Source: Iningainema tapete BLCC-T55
GTDB lineage: Bacteria; Cyanobacteriota; Cyanobacteriia; Cyanobacteriales; Nostocaceae
Direction of reading: 5' to 3'
Length of the DNA stretch: 64,000 bases
NCBI RefSeq assembly: GCF_014698965.1
Contig: NZ_JACXAE010000134.1
Span: forward strand, 1 to 64,000
A program made the position numbers and the translations under genes. The first letter of the stretch is position 1. Each line of letters begins with the position of its first letter. Positions 8,814 through 17,238 of this stretch are shown one piece after another. A model generated the notes under the pieces. The model was not told the DNA's origin. It saw only the letters and a list, made by a program, of their open reading frames with translations, and made no database searches.

Positions 8814-9129
8814 TTATAAACAGGATTCTGAAATGCCAGATGACGAGGAAATGCTAGATGAATATGATTTTAGTAAGGGTGTAAGGGGTAAACATTACCT
8901 AGCAAATCTCAGTTCCAATCAGCAGCCTGTAGTAGTGAAAACAAAAAGTGAAGATGGTGACAGATATATAACAACAAGAATCATAGAAGTACAAGCGGTA
9001 ATCACGCCTGATGGCAAGTTGACAGCGCAGCTACCTTTAGATGTTGTACCAGGAGAACACCGAGTTGTTTTGAGAATTGAACAACCCGTAGACTTACCCA
9101 CAGTAGATATATCTGCCGAAAAGTACTAG
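8797..9129 (+). CDS. Antitoxin partner of BrnT, with a second antitoxin-like C-terminal domain
   Basis: The ATG at 8797 is preceded by AAGGAAAATT and is a better start than the one 15 bases upstream. The N-terminal half (DEEMLDEYDFSKGVRGKHY) is the short acidic YDFSxGVRGK antitoxin module common beside cyanobacterial BrnT or HicA-like toxins. The C-terminal half (VQAVITPDGKLTAQLPLDV ... GEHRVVLRIEQP) matches another small cyanobacterial antitoxin type usually encoded alone. The fusion is unusual. No ribbon-helix-helix BrnA domain is obvious. Confidence 0.7.
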   Translation: MNKEISYKQDSEMPDDEEMLDEYDFSKGVRGKHYLANLSSNQQPVVVKTKSEDGDRYITTRIIEVQAVITPDGKLTAQLPLDVVPGEHRVVLRIEQPVDLPTVDISAEKY

Positions 9130-9239
9130 TAGACATAAGTTAAGTAACGTAACATCTATGAGAAGACAGAGTTGGGACACAAAAATGGTGATGTAACATA
9201 GGAAGAGATGGATTCGGAGGACCAGTTCACTGGTTACAC

Positions 9240-10994
9240 ACGCCTATCGAGACTATCTTTGGTAATCTCCAAGGTTTAAAATCCAGCCAGCTGAAGCAAC
9301 TACAGCGGCTGTACCACCAGCGCATACCGGGCGATCGCATCACAACGTCCGAGTTTTCCCAGCGACTGGCAGCAATTAGCACAGAACTAAATCAGCCCGT
9401 GTGTGCCTACCTCAATCGGCGCGGACAAGTAATTCGCGTCGGGGTAGGCACTCCGCGTCAAACGCAAATTCCACCATTGGAATTGCCCCGTTACGGTGCT
9501 GAACGACTTAGCGGTATTCGTTGTATCGCCACTCAGCTAAAGCCAGAACCGCCAAATGAAGCGGCACTGACGGCTATGGCACTACAACGCCTAGATGCCC
9601 TGGTTGTGCTAAATATTACTGGCTCTGGCTTCCAACGAAGAGGCGGAGGTGCTACCGGTTATGTCAAAGAAGCATATCTCGCTCACCTAGTATCAAATAC
9701 GAGGCAACTAGTAGAGACGCCCCGTCGGGACGTCTCCACAGAAGTCAGAAGTCAGGAGTCAGGAGTGTATTACAGTGTATCACAACCGATGAGTGTAGAT
9801 ACGCTGACACAACAAGACTTGGTGGAATTGGTAGAAGAACTGGAAGCAGAATTCCGACGGGAATTCATTGCCCAGGAAGTAGATACCGATCATGATCGAG
9901 TCCTGATAGTTGGTGTGATGACTGATGAAGTTACTCCCCAACAATTCCAAGACATCTTGGCAGAAATTGGGCGGTTAGTAGATACCGCCGGGGGACAAGT
10001 ATTGCAGACGATGCGACAAAAGCGATCGCGCATTCACCCCCAAACGGTAGTCGGCGAAGGTAAAGTGCAAGAAATTGCTCTCACCGCCCAAACCCTGGGA
10101 GCAAATCTTGTCGTCTTTGATCGCGATCTTTCACCTGCCCAAATCCGTAACCTGGAAACCCAAATTGGTATTCGGGTAGTTGATCGCACTGAAGTAATTC
10201 TCGATATCTTTGCCCAACGCGCCCAATCCCGCGCTGGTAAATTGCAAGTCGAACTGGCACAGTTAGAATATATGATGCCGCGACTGACTGGTAGAGGTCA
10301 AGCAATGTCCAGGCTGGGGGGTGGTATTGGTACAAGAGGACCTGGTGAAACTAAACTAGAAACGGAACGCCGTGCGATTGGGCGACGCATTTCTCGACTA
10401 CAACAAGAAGTAGATCACTTACAAGCACACCGCGAACGATTACGACAGCGACGACAACATCGCGAAGTTCCCTCGATCGCTTTGGTAGGTTACACAAATG
10501 CTGGCAAGTCTACGCTGCTGAATACCCTAACTAATGCCGAAGTGTATACAGCAGACCAGTTATTTGCCACCCTCGATCCTACCACACGCCGCCTCGTAGT
10601 TCCTCATGCGCTCACCGAGCAACCCCAGGAAATTCTAGTAACAGATACAGTAGGATTTATTCACGAACTACCAGCATCATTAATGGATGCCTTCCGCGCC
10701 ACCTTGGAGGAAGTTACAGAAGCTGATGCCCTACTGCACTTGGTGGATTTATCTCATCCGGCTTGGTTGAGTCATATTCGCGCAGTTAGGGAAATCTTAG
10801 CGCAAATGCCAGTGACTCCAGGTCCGGCGTTGGTTGCTTTTAACAAAATCGACCAAGTTGATAGCGAAACTCTAGCTTTAGCAAGGGAAGAGTTTCCCTT
10901 AGCAGTATTTATTTCTGCTAGCAAGCGACTGGGATTAGAAACTTTACGTCAGCGTCTTGGTCAGTTGATTGAATATGCTGTATCATCTCGGTAA
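9240..10994 (+). CDS. hflX: Ribosome-associated GTPase HflX, non-canonical start
   Basis: HflX splits stalled ribosomes under stress. The GTPase motifs are G1 GYTNAGKSTL, G3 DTVGFIHELP and G4 NKID, after the HflX N-terminal domain (VGEGKVQEIA). The reading frame is open back to a TGA at 9189 and the conserved cyanobacterial N-terminus (PIETIFGNLQGLKSSQLKQL) is present, but no ATG, GTG or TTG precedes it. An ACG at 9240 or an ATC at 9246 stands where ATG would be expected; the first standard start, GTG at 9399, would remove about 50 conserved residues. A dispersed hairpin is inserted in frame at 9711-9739. The gene is monocistronic with a terminator. Confidence 0.88.
   Translation, partial: TPIETIFGNLQGLKSSQLKQLQRLYHQRIPGDRITTSEFSQRLAAISTELNQPVCAYLNRRGQVIRVGVGTPRQTQIPPLELPRYGAERLSGIRCIATQLKPEPPNEAALTAMALQRLDALVVLNITGSGFQRRGGGATGYVKEAYLAHLVSNTRQLVETPRRDVSTEVRSQESGVYYSVSQPMSVDTLTQQDLVELVEELEAEFRREFIAQEVDTDHDRVLIVGVMTDEVTPQQFQDILAEIGRLVDTAGGQVLQTMRQKRSRIHPQTVVGEGKVQEIALTAQTLGANLVVFDRDLSPAQIRNLETQIGIRVVDRTEVILDIFAQRAQSRAGKLQVELAQLEYMMPRLTGRGQAMSRLGGGIGTRGPGETKLETERRAIGRRISRLQQEVDHLQAHRERLRQRRQHREVPSIALVGYTNAGKSTLLNTLTNAEVYTADQLFATLDPTTRRLVVPHALTEQPQEILVTDTVGFIHELPASLMDAFRATLEEVTEADALLHLVDLSHPAWLSHIRAVREILAQMPVTPGPALVAFNKIDQVDSETLALAREEFPLAVFISASKRLGLETLRQRLGQLIEYAVSSR
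9711..9739. repeat. Hairpin repeat inserted inside hflX
   Basis: A GTAGAGACGCCCC ... GGGACGTCTCCAC hairpin of the 'GTAGAGACG' family lies in frame in hflX, adding a peptide around VETPRRDVSTEV. It is followed by short AGAAGTCAG/AGGAGTCAG direct repeats to about 9767. The insert sits in the linker between the cyanobacterial N-terminal extension and the conserved HflX core, where it is probably tolerated. Confidence 0.75.
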
Positions 10995-11035
10995 TTACTT
11001 AAAATCAAGACGTTAATATTTTAAAGAGTTATGTT

Positions 11036-11062
11036 GGGGAAGGTTCGCGCCTTCTCTTTTTT
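11036..11062 (+). terminator. Rho-independent terminator of hflX
   Basis: The stem GAAGG/CCTTC (11039-11043 and 11050-11054, loop TTCGCG) is followed by TCTTTTTT, about 45 bases after the hflX stop. It is a short but plausible intrinsic terminator. Confidence 0.6.
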
Positions 11063-11250
11063 ATTTAATGTTTATAAATGCATAATAATCACATGGCATA
11101 AACACGGAGTAAATCAATATATCTACGGATAAGCTAAGATTTTAAAGCCGTAAATTAAGCAGCAATGGATATATTGAAAATTAGTAGACGAGAGGTTTTT
11201 TCAGAGTTTATTTTTGAGACATAACATTGAAAAATAGAGCGAGTTAGTCA

Positions 11251-12027
11251 ATGTCTGTCAAAAAAATAATCTTTAGCCTATTTGCCTTAACCACAGTTGG
11301 TACTTGTTTTTTAGGTGTAACTCCTGCAGCTTCAGCTTTTACTTTTTCCGCCAGCGGCGATAGTGTCACAATTGGCGCTAACGATATTAATCAGTCTTTT
11401 GACATTATTTTTGACGGAAATAGCGACACGAAAAATGTTAATGGACTCTCGTCCAAAGCAACTTTTAAATTTCTCGGATTTACACAACTTAGTGGTAAGA
11501 CAGAAGCAAAATTTGATATTACCTTATTTAACACATCAAGTGGTGGCATCACCTCTAGAACTTCTGCCTTGGGTTTTAACGTTGACAAACCGTTGTTAGG
11601 AGTTGGAAGTACTGGTGGTTCTAGTTCTGGGAACACACGAGTATCCGGAATTTTTGGTAACGATAGAAGCGGCTCATTCCCTAATCAATTCGGCAATGTT
11701 GACGTATGCTTTACTGATGGTAACAATTGTCAGGGAGGCTCAAATGGTGGTGTTACTACTGGTAATTTTGGTGTTTTCTCACCTATCCTCGCTTTTAATG
11801 GGAGTGTTAACAGCTTTACTTTAAGCAACTTAGGTGTACGTTATCAGAGTATTAACGGCAACGGATTTAATGGTGCTAGTGGAACAGGTAAAGGACTTTA
11901 TCAAGCTCCGCCTGCTCCTCCTGAACCAAAAAAGGTACCTGAGCCTGGTACAATAGCAGCCCTTGGTTTATTTGCCGTGGGTGTCTTGGGACTAACAAAG
12001 AAGAGTCAGCAGGTAGTTACACTGTAA
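11251..12027 (+). CDS. PEP-CTERM sorting domain protein (cistern-like)
   Basis: The 258-aa secreted protein has an N-terminal signal peptide (MSVKKIIFSLFALTT ... ASAF) and a beta-rich body with many Asn, Gly and Ser. At the C-terminus it carries the sorting signal VPEPGTIAALGLFAVGVLGL followed by a basic TKK tail. PEP-CTERM proteins are processed by an exosortase/PEP-CTERM pathway and go to the cell surface or exopolysaccharide matrix. The FDIIFDGNSD and ATFKFLGFT segments resemble the cyanobacterial 'cistern' family; I am moderately sure of that subfamily. No exosortase is present in the window. Confidence 0.85.
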   Translation: MSVKKIIFSLFALTTVGTCFLGVTPAASAFTFSASGDSVTIGANDINQSFDIIFDGNSDTKNVNGLSSKATFKFLGFTQLSGKTEAKFDITLFNTSSGGITSRTSALGFNVDKPLLGVGSTGGSSSGNTRVSGIFGNDRSGSFPNQFGNVDVCFTDGNNCQGGSNGGVTTGNFGVFSPILAFNGSVNSFTLSNLGVRYQSINGNGFNGASGTGKGLYQAPPAPPEPKKVPEPGTIAALGLFAVGVLGLTKKSQQVVTL

Positions 12028-12376
12028 CCCAGCGGTAAATACTGATAAATTTTTGGGTATTTTTGAGAAAATTATCAGTGCTATCTCTGAGGTAGCTATG
12101 ATTTTTACTCGCGTATTATCGATACATAACGCAACTAGTGCAAATTGCTAGCATTCGGATGAATAGCCTATTTGTAAAAAAGTAGGCGCACAACCGAATG
12201 CTTTATATACACTTATTTAGTGTATATAAAGCACTTATTGTATTGAAGCAAAAGTAATAATTGTTACTTTTTTTCTTGCTAGTTACGATTGTGACCAGAA
12301 GCATAAACGGCAATATTGTACCCATAGCCAGCAGCAACATTCTAAAATTAAGAATTAACAGCTAGTTGAGGACATT
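12028..12376. other. Structured intergenic region between the PEP-CTERM gene and glutaredoxin
   Basis: This 349-base gap holds several hairpins. ACTGATAA/TTATCAGT at 12041-12048 and 12072-12079 could end the upstream transcript. GCATTCGG (12151-12158) pairs with CCGAATGC (12194-12201), with a nested GCCTA/TAGGC pair. GCTTTATATACACT (12200-12213) pairs perfectly with 12219-12232 around a 5-base loop. The last two hairpins share bases 12200-12201, so they could form alternately. A terminator pair, a small RNA or a 5' leader of the glutaredoxin gene are all possible; no known riboswitch is recognised. Confidence 0.55.
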
Positions 12377-12637
12377 ATGGCTGCAACAGTAGAGATCTAC
12401 ACATGGAGAACTTGCCCGTTTTGCATTCGTGCGAAACACTTACTAACACAAAAGGGAGTTGAATTCACAGAATACAGTATTGATGGTGATGAAGCAGCAA
12501 GGAGTAAAATGGCGCAAAGAGCAAATGGGCGTCGTTCTTTACCACAAATATTTATCAACAACCATCACGTTGGTGGCTGTGATGATATTCACGCTTTAGA
12601 TGCTCAAGGTAAATTGGATGAGCTACTGAAGAAATAA
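12377..12637 (+). CDS. grxC: Glutaredoxin 3 family (dithiol)
   Basis: The 86-aa protein has the redox motif CPFC near residues 13-16 (TWRTCPFCIRAK), the TVP-like loop (RSLPQIFINNHHVGG) and a C-terminal GGCDD segment that binds glutathione. It reduces protein disulfides and ribonucleotide reductase using glutathione in the cytoplasm. Glutathione synthetase follows about 90 bases downstream on the same strand, the usual cyanobacterial pairing, so the two may be co-transcribed. Confidence 0.95.
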   Translation: MAATVEIYTWRTCPFCIRAKHLLTQKGVEFTEYSIDGDEAARSKMAQRANGRRSLPQIFINNHHVGGCDDIHALDAQGKLDELLKK

Positions 12638-12723
12638 TTGATCAAAATTGTATCTCGTAGCTCCTGACGGAGTAATCTTAATTGAATAACCTTGGAATCT
12701 CCTGGCAATTGAGGCAGAGTAGC

Positions 12724-13683
12724 GTGAAACTGGCTTTTATCATTGATCCCATCCATCAGCTTGACCCTTGTCATGATACCAGTGTTGCTCTGATGGAAGC
12801 AGCACAAATACTGGGACATGAAGTTTGGATAACTCAAGTAAACCTACTGGCGGTAGTAGAGAGTAAAGCGTGGGCAATTTTAGAACGGGTGGAACTTGTA
12901 CCAGTACAGTTAGTGGAGGGACGTTATCAGGCGGCAAATCCTTGGTACAAGTTGAGTGAACGCAAATTCGATAGTCTGGAAACAATGGATGCCGTATTCA
13001 TGCGGACAGATCCACCAGTGACAGTCTCTTACCTGTATGCCACTTATATTCTCGACTACATTGACCAGAAAAAAACTCTGGTAATTAACAGTCCCAATGG
13101 TATTCGAGCGGCAAATGAAAAAATGTATGCTCTCCAGTTTACCAAAGCGATCCCAGAAACTATTGTCACAACTGATAAACAGTTAATTCGGCAATTTGTC
13201 GAAGCGAAGGGTTCGGCAATACTCAAACCATTGGGAAATAAAGCCGGAGAAGGGATTTTGATTTTACAACCCAGTGATCGCAACTTCAACTCGATCATTG
13301 AGCTGAGTACCGAACGTGGTCGAGTCCCCGTTATGGTACAAACGTACTTAAGTGAAGCCAAAGAGGGAGACAAGCGAATCATCTTGCTGAATGGAGAACC
13401 AATTGGTGCAGTGAATCGCCTTTCTGCTCAAGGGGAATTTCGTAATAACATGGCGACAGGCGGCACAGTTGCCCAAAGTGAGATTACTCCACAAGAGCGA
13501 GAAATTTGCTCTGTGCTCGCCCCCACCCTACGCCAAGACGGCTTAATTTTTGTGGGCATTGATGTGATCGGTGGCTACCTTACCGAAGTCAACGTTACCA
13601 GTCCCACAGGAGTACGTGAAATCGACCGACTCAACAACGCCCGTCTTGGTCAACAAGTGATTGAATGGGTACAAGCAAAATAA
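12724..13683 (+). CDS. gshB: Glutathione synthetase
   Basis: This ATP-grasp ligase joins gamma-glutamylcysteine and glycine to make glutathione. It opens with LAFIIDPIHQLDPCHDTS (family N-terminus), has ATP-binding AILKPLGNKAGEGIL, and ends with the metal- and ligand-binding VNVTSPTGVREID. GTG at 12724 is preferred over a TTG 42 bases upstream because it begins the conserved VKLAFIIDP stretch; a GAGG precedes it by about ten bases. The usual length is about 320 residues and this gene gives 319. It converges on ftsZ with only 37 bases between stops. Confidence 0.95.
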   Translation: MKLAFIIDPIHQLDPCHDTSVALMEAAQILGHEVWITQVNLLAVVESKAWAILERVELVPVQLVEGRYQAANPWYKLSERKFDSLETMDAVFMRTDPPVTVSYLYATYILDYIDQKKTLVINSPNGIRAANEKMYALQFTKAIPETIVTTDKQLIRQFVEAKGSAILKPLGNKAGEGILILQPSDRNFNSIIELSTERGRVPVMVQTYLSEAKEGDKRIILLNGEPIGAVNRLSAQGEFRNNMATGGTVAQSEITPQEREICSVLAPTLRQDGLIFVGIDVIGGYLTEVNVTSPTGVREIDRLNNARLGQQVIEWVQAK

Positions 13684-13720
13684 AGATTGATTGGAGATGC
13701 CCCGGTTTTTTCTTTTCGAT

Positions 13721-14995
13721 TTAATTACGTGGACGACGCTTTTGTAAAAAATCAGGAATATCCAATCCTGGTTTTTCCTTGGGTTCCCGCTCTGGAGTTG
13801 GCGGATTCACTGTAGGTGGTTGTCCCATTGGTCGTCTGACTGGTGGGGCACCTACTACCCTTGCTCCCGCAACAGTTTGTTGTGGTGCAGCTTGTACTTC
13901 ACCTGTAAAACCAGTAGCAATCACTGTAAGTCTCACTTCACCCTGAAGTCTGTCATCAATTACTGCGCCAAAAATAATATTCGCGTTGGGGTCAACAACT
14001 TCATATATAGTTTCTGCTGCAGCATTGACTTCATGTAATGTTAGGTCACTGCCACCAGTAATGTTAAAGACTACGCCTCTAGCTCCTTCAATGGAAGATT
14101 CAAGTAATGGGGAGGAAATTGCGGCGATCGCTGCTTCTCTTGCTCTTGATTTTCCTGAGCCAATCCCGATTCCCATCAGTGCCGATCCCGCATCTGCCAT
14201 TACAGCTCGTACATCGGCAAAGTCAACGTTGATCAAACCGGGGATCGTGATGATATCAGAAATGCCTTGCACCCCTTGACGCAGCACATCATCTGCATAG
14301 CGAAACGCTTCTTGCATCGGCGTTTGCTCTGGGATCACTTCCAATAACTTGTTATTGGGAATAATAATTAGTGTATCTACTCTACTTTTTAAACCCTCTA
14401 TACCTTGTTCTGCTTGACTAGTACGGCGACGCCCTTCAAATATAAATGGACGTGTCACCACGCCCACCGTCAAAGCGCCCATTTCTTTTGCTACTTCAGC
14501 CACAATTGGCGCTGCACCAGTACCAGTTCCACCACCCATTCCAGCGGTGATAAACACTAGATCTGCCCCTTCTAATGCCGTAGCAATTTCGTCTCGTGAT
14601 TCCTCTGCTGCCTTTTGACCAATAGCAGGATTACCTCCAGCCCCTAAACCCCGTGTCAACTTCTGTCCAATTTGTAATCGACTAGGAGCCGATGCTAGAG
14701 TCAACGCTTGAGCATCAGTGTTGATCGACCAAAACTCCACACTAGATACTTCTGACGCGATCATCCTGTTCACGGCATTACTACCACCGCCACCCACGCC
14801 AATTACTTTAATGTTGGCGACTCGTCCTGGGACAATATCGCCGATTCTGGAGTCTTCGCGCTCGACCTTCTTGCTGTCATTATTTTGTCCTATATTCAAC
14901 CCACTATGATTAAAAGGATTTGCCAGCGAGATCCCTGGCTGTCCTGGTGATTGAGAGTTTTTATATGTAAGCCCTTGGTTATTATCCAGTGTCAT
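13721..14995 (-). CDS. ftsZ: Cell division GTPase FtsZ
   Basis: FtsZ polymerises into the Z-ring at midcell. The tubulin signature [10 protein letters not shown] is intact, as are the N-terminal [17 protein letters not shown] nucleotide-binding loop, the T7 loop [11 protein letters not shown], a Pro-rich linker and a C-terminal peptide [12 protein letters not shown]. The ATG at 14995 gives [15 protein letters not shown], the conserved N-terminal peptide known from filamentous heterocyst-forming cyanobacteria. An in-frame GTG at 15040 would add 15 residues. It lies downstream of ftsQ with a 0.7-kb spacer, the usual arrangement in this group. Confidence 0.97.
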   Translation of the reverse strand: MTLDNNQGLTYKNSQSPGQPGISLANPFNHSGLNIGQNNDSKKVEREDSRIGDIVPGRVANIKVIGVGGGGSNAVNRMIASEVSSVEFWSINTDAQALTLASAPSRLQIGQKLTRGLGAGGNPAIGQKAAEESRDEIATALEGADLVFITAGMGGGTGTGAAPIVAEVAKEMGALTVGVVTRPFIFEGRRRTSQAEQGIEGLKSRVDTLIIIPNNKLLEVIPEQTPMQEAFRYADDVLRQGVQGISDIITIPGLINVDFADVRAVMADAGSALMGIGIGSGKSRAREAAIAAISSPLLESSIEGARGVVFNITGGSDLTLHEVNAAAETIYEVVDPNANIIFGAVIDDRLQGEVRLTVIATGFTGEVQAAPQQTVAGARVVGAPPVRRPMGQPPTVNPPTPEREPKEKPGLDIPDFLQKRRPRN

Positions 14996-15040
14996 TGCAT
15001 TCAGAAGGGTAGATAAACGACTTTTCAAGGTGTTATTCAC

Positions 15041-15759
15041 CTAAGAGTCAACTATAATTTGGCGCTGCCATCATAATTTATGGCTATGGTTTTTTGTTTT
15101 AGCACTAACAACCCACTTTTGGATTGAAAGCAAAGTTTGCTATGGCGTTAGCCGCAAAGGCTTTTCGTCACACAGCTAATTCTAGAGAAGTATACCCAGT
15201 ATTGACTTAAAATAGATTTGTATAACTCCCACCAGATATTAATATCTTCACCGCTATTTAGCTGATTTTGTTCAGTATAGCTTTGGTATTTCCACTAACC
15301 TAGTTGTTCTCCTAGTTATTTATACTTATCATTAATTTTACATCTGGAAGTGTTAGTTTTTCGTCTTTCCCCACCATTTATACTGTGGTTTTTTTGTATA
15401 ATCTTACAAAACTTAACCAAGAAAAACACTGGTACAAGTAATTATTTTAGACTTTTGCACGCTTTTAGCGTAGAAAATTTTTCTGTGTCGAGCGACAAGG
15501 ATTGAACTAGCAAGACTTCGTTCCACACATCAAATGCACAACTACTGCATGTCTTGTCCAGACACGCGCCTGTGCGTGCTTTATCTGCCAGTGGATGTCA
15601 GGGGTAAAAACAAGAACTTTTCATCCCAGATATAAAATTTTACGATTATTCTTTCCATTTTAATGAGAAGTTATCATCAATTTTTATATGATTTGCCAGA
15701 AAATCCAAAATACTAAATATATTGATTTGCGAGTCTGTATTTTTTGGACATCAACCATA
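15041..15759. other. Long ftsQ-ftsZ spacer
   Basis: No gene is recognised in these 719 bases. The sequence is A+T-rich with short palindromic remnants (GGCGTTAGCCGCAAAGGC near 15143, GACACGCGCCTGTGCGTG near 15572). Both ftsQ and ftsZ are on the reverse strand, so the ftsZ promoter or promoters should lie here. I could not assign one with confidence. Confidence 0.5.
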
Positions 15760-16611
15760 CTAAACGTTTCCACGAGTTTGGGGTTTTACTGTCGGTTTTT
15801 TTTGGTTCATTTGTACTAATGGAGCAGCAGGATTGCGCAAATCTATATACTCTATTTGACTAGGATTTACTTGTTGCGGTAAATCACGCAGCATTGCCAT
15901 TACTTTAATTTGTTCAGACAGATGAGAACTTATTGGACCAAGATGTACTACGCCTAATTCTGTTTTCAAAATTAAATTTGTTGGATCTTGATAATCAATT
16001 TCCATCACTTTCACAGCACTCTGGTTGATAACTTGATAAAGTTGAACCCAATAGGGACGGTATTGTTCTGGCGTGCCAATAATTTTGATATCAGGCAATT
16101 TTACACTAGTGTTTAATGATATATACTTAGATATAGGCATCCAAACACCATTTTTATCGAGTAACCCCAAAAGTTTTTTGTTGTTAATTTTACCATCTTG
16201 TCGTTCTGTACGGTTCTGCGCGATCGCCACAGGCACTCTTTCTTTGACTTGAACTATTAAACCCGGAGGAAACAAGCGACGAGTTACCCTCGCTTGCTCA
16301 ATCGTTGGTTGTTGCTGTAAAGATTTGGCAAGTCGTTTTGGTTCAATCCGCCATAAAGATTGAGGATATTGTAGTAAGAGCAATGACTGAATTGTAGAGG
16401 AGGAAAGTAATTGATTCCCGCTAATCTCAATGTCTTGTTCGGTTCTTAACACCCAAAATGGTTGGAGTGCTATCCACAGCAACCCGCTCAACAAACCGAA
16501 GATGGCAATAGTTCGCCAAATAGCCTGAGCTATTTTCAAGATCCTTTTCAGACGTAATCTCTTACGTCGCTCTTGTAAATGTGTGCGTGAAACAGACAAG
16601 ATCCCAGCCAT
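15760..16611 (-). CDS. ftsQ: Cell division protein FtsQ/DivIB
   Basis: The 283-aa bitopic protein has a short basic cytoplasmic N-terminus, one transmembrane helix (about residues 28-50, IAIFGLLSGLLWIALQPF), then a POTRA domain (IEISGNQLLSSSTIQSLLLL ... RRLFPPGLIVQVKERVPVA) and a beta domain. It links the Z-ring to septal peptidoglycan synthesis through the FtsQLB complex. Its position upstream of ftsZ on the same strand supports the call. Confidence 0.9.
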   Translation of the reverse strand: MAGILSVSRTHLQERRKRLRLKRILKIAQAIWRTIAIFGLLSGLLWIALQPFWVLRTEQDIEISGNQLLSSSTIQSLLLLQYPQSLWRIEPKRLAKSLQQQPTIEQARVTRRLFPPGLIVQVKERVPVAIAQNRTERQDGKINNKKLLGLLDKNGVWMPISKYISLNTSVKLPDIKIIGTPEQYRPYWVQLYQVINQSAVKVMEIDYQDPTNLILKTELGVVHLGPISSHLSEQIKVMAMLRDLPQQVNPSQIEYIDLRNPAAPLVQMNQKKPTVKPQTRGNV

Positions 16612-17238
16612 TCAAACCCCTTCACACTTTCAGTCTAAGTTATCCAATTGGTTTTTTGATCAACACTGTTTGAGTACATCTGGAAAAGCTATCTTAGCTT
16701 CTTTACTTTTTTACTCTTAGTAAGAATTTACAGCAACTACAAAATAATTGCGCTCTTAGTATTTATGTACTATAAAATTAGTGGTGAAATTTACTGATCG
16801 AGTTTAGCCTTTTTGCGTAAAGGTGTCAGCTATTACTTTATGTATGATTAAAAACAAGTAGTCAAGGAAATTTTTGGTTAAACATTGCAAAAAATTAACT
16901 TTGACATATATACTTTAAAAGAGTTGACAAGAAATATGCTAAATGGTAGCTATACCAAGCATATTCCTAAAATTAAGCTTAAACCTCAATCAAGAACGAG
17001 AAAATCTTTACCACTACATAGTAAGAAAGCTGACACAAAAATTATCTTCCCAAAATGCTGCCCCCTGCTAAATTACACTCGCGTAGAGTTGCTGATAGGG
17101 TAGCTTTGCTGGAACGCAACGTGTTGGTTAAATCTTCAGCACAGTTATTTGCTTCTCACAACTAGCAACTTTATTTTGTGCCTAACTATCTAGGTAGAGA
17201 TTATTTGTATATTTTCATACAAATAAATCTGCATCTAC
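16612..17238. other. Gene-poor spacer before ATPase module B
   Basis: These 627 bases separate the divergent ftsQ and module B. The only open frame is a 72-codon TTG-started one at 16885-17103 (MQKINFDIYTLKELT...), with no recognisable domain and unremarkable composition; I think it is spurious. The promoters of ftsQ (reverse) and of the module B ATPase (forward) should be here. Confidence 0.4.

Noticed and set aside
15480-15560. A tRNA-like stretch (GGATTGAAC on the + strand, a possible reverse-strand T-arm)
   Set aside because: The bases around it do not form the T-stem, anticodon stem or a 7-bp acceptor stem, so it is not a tRNA.
16885-17103. 72-codon open frame before module B
   Set aside because: TTG start, no ribosome-binding site, no recognisable domain or bias; probably chance.
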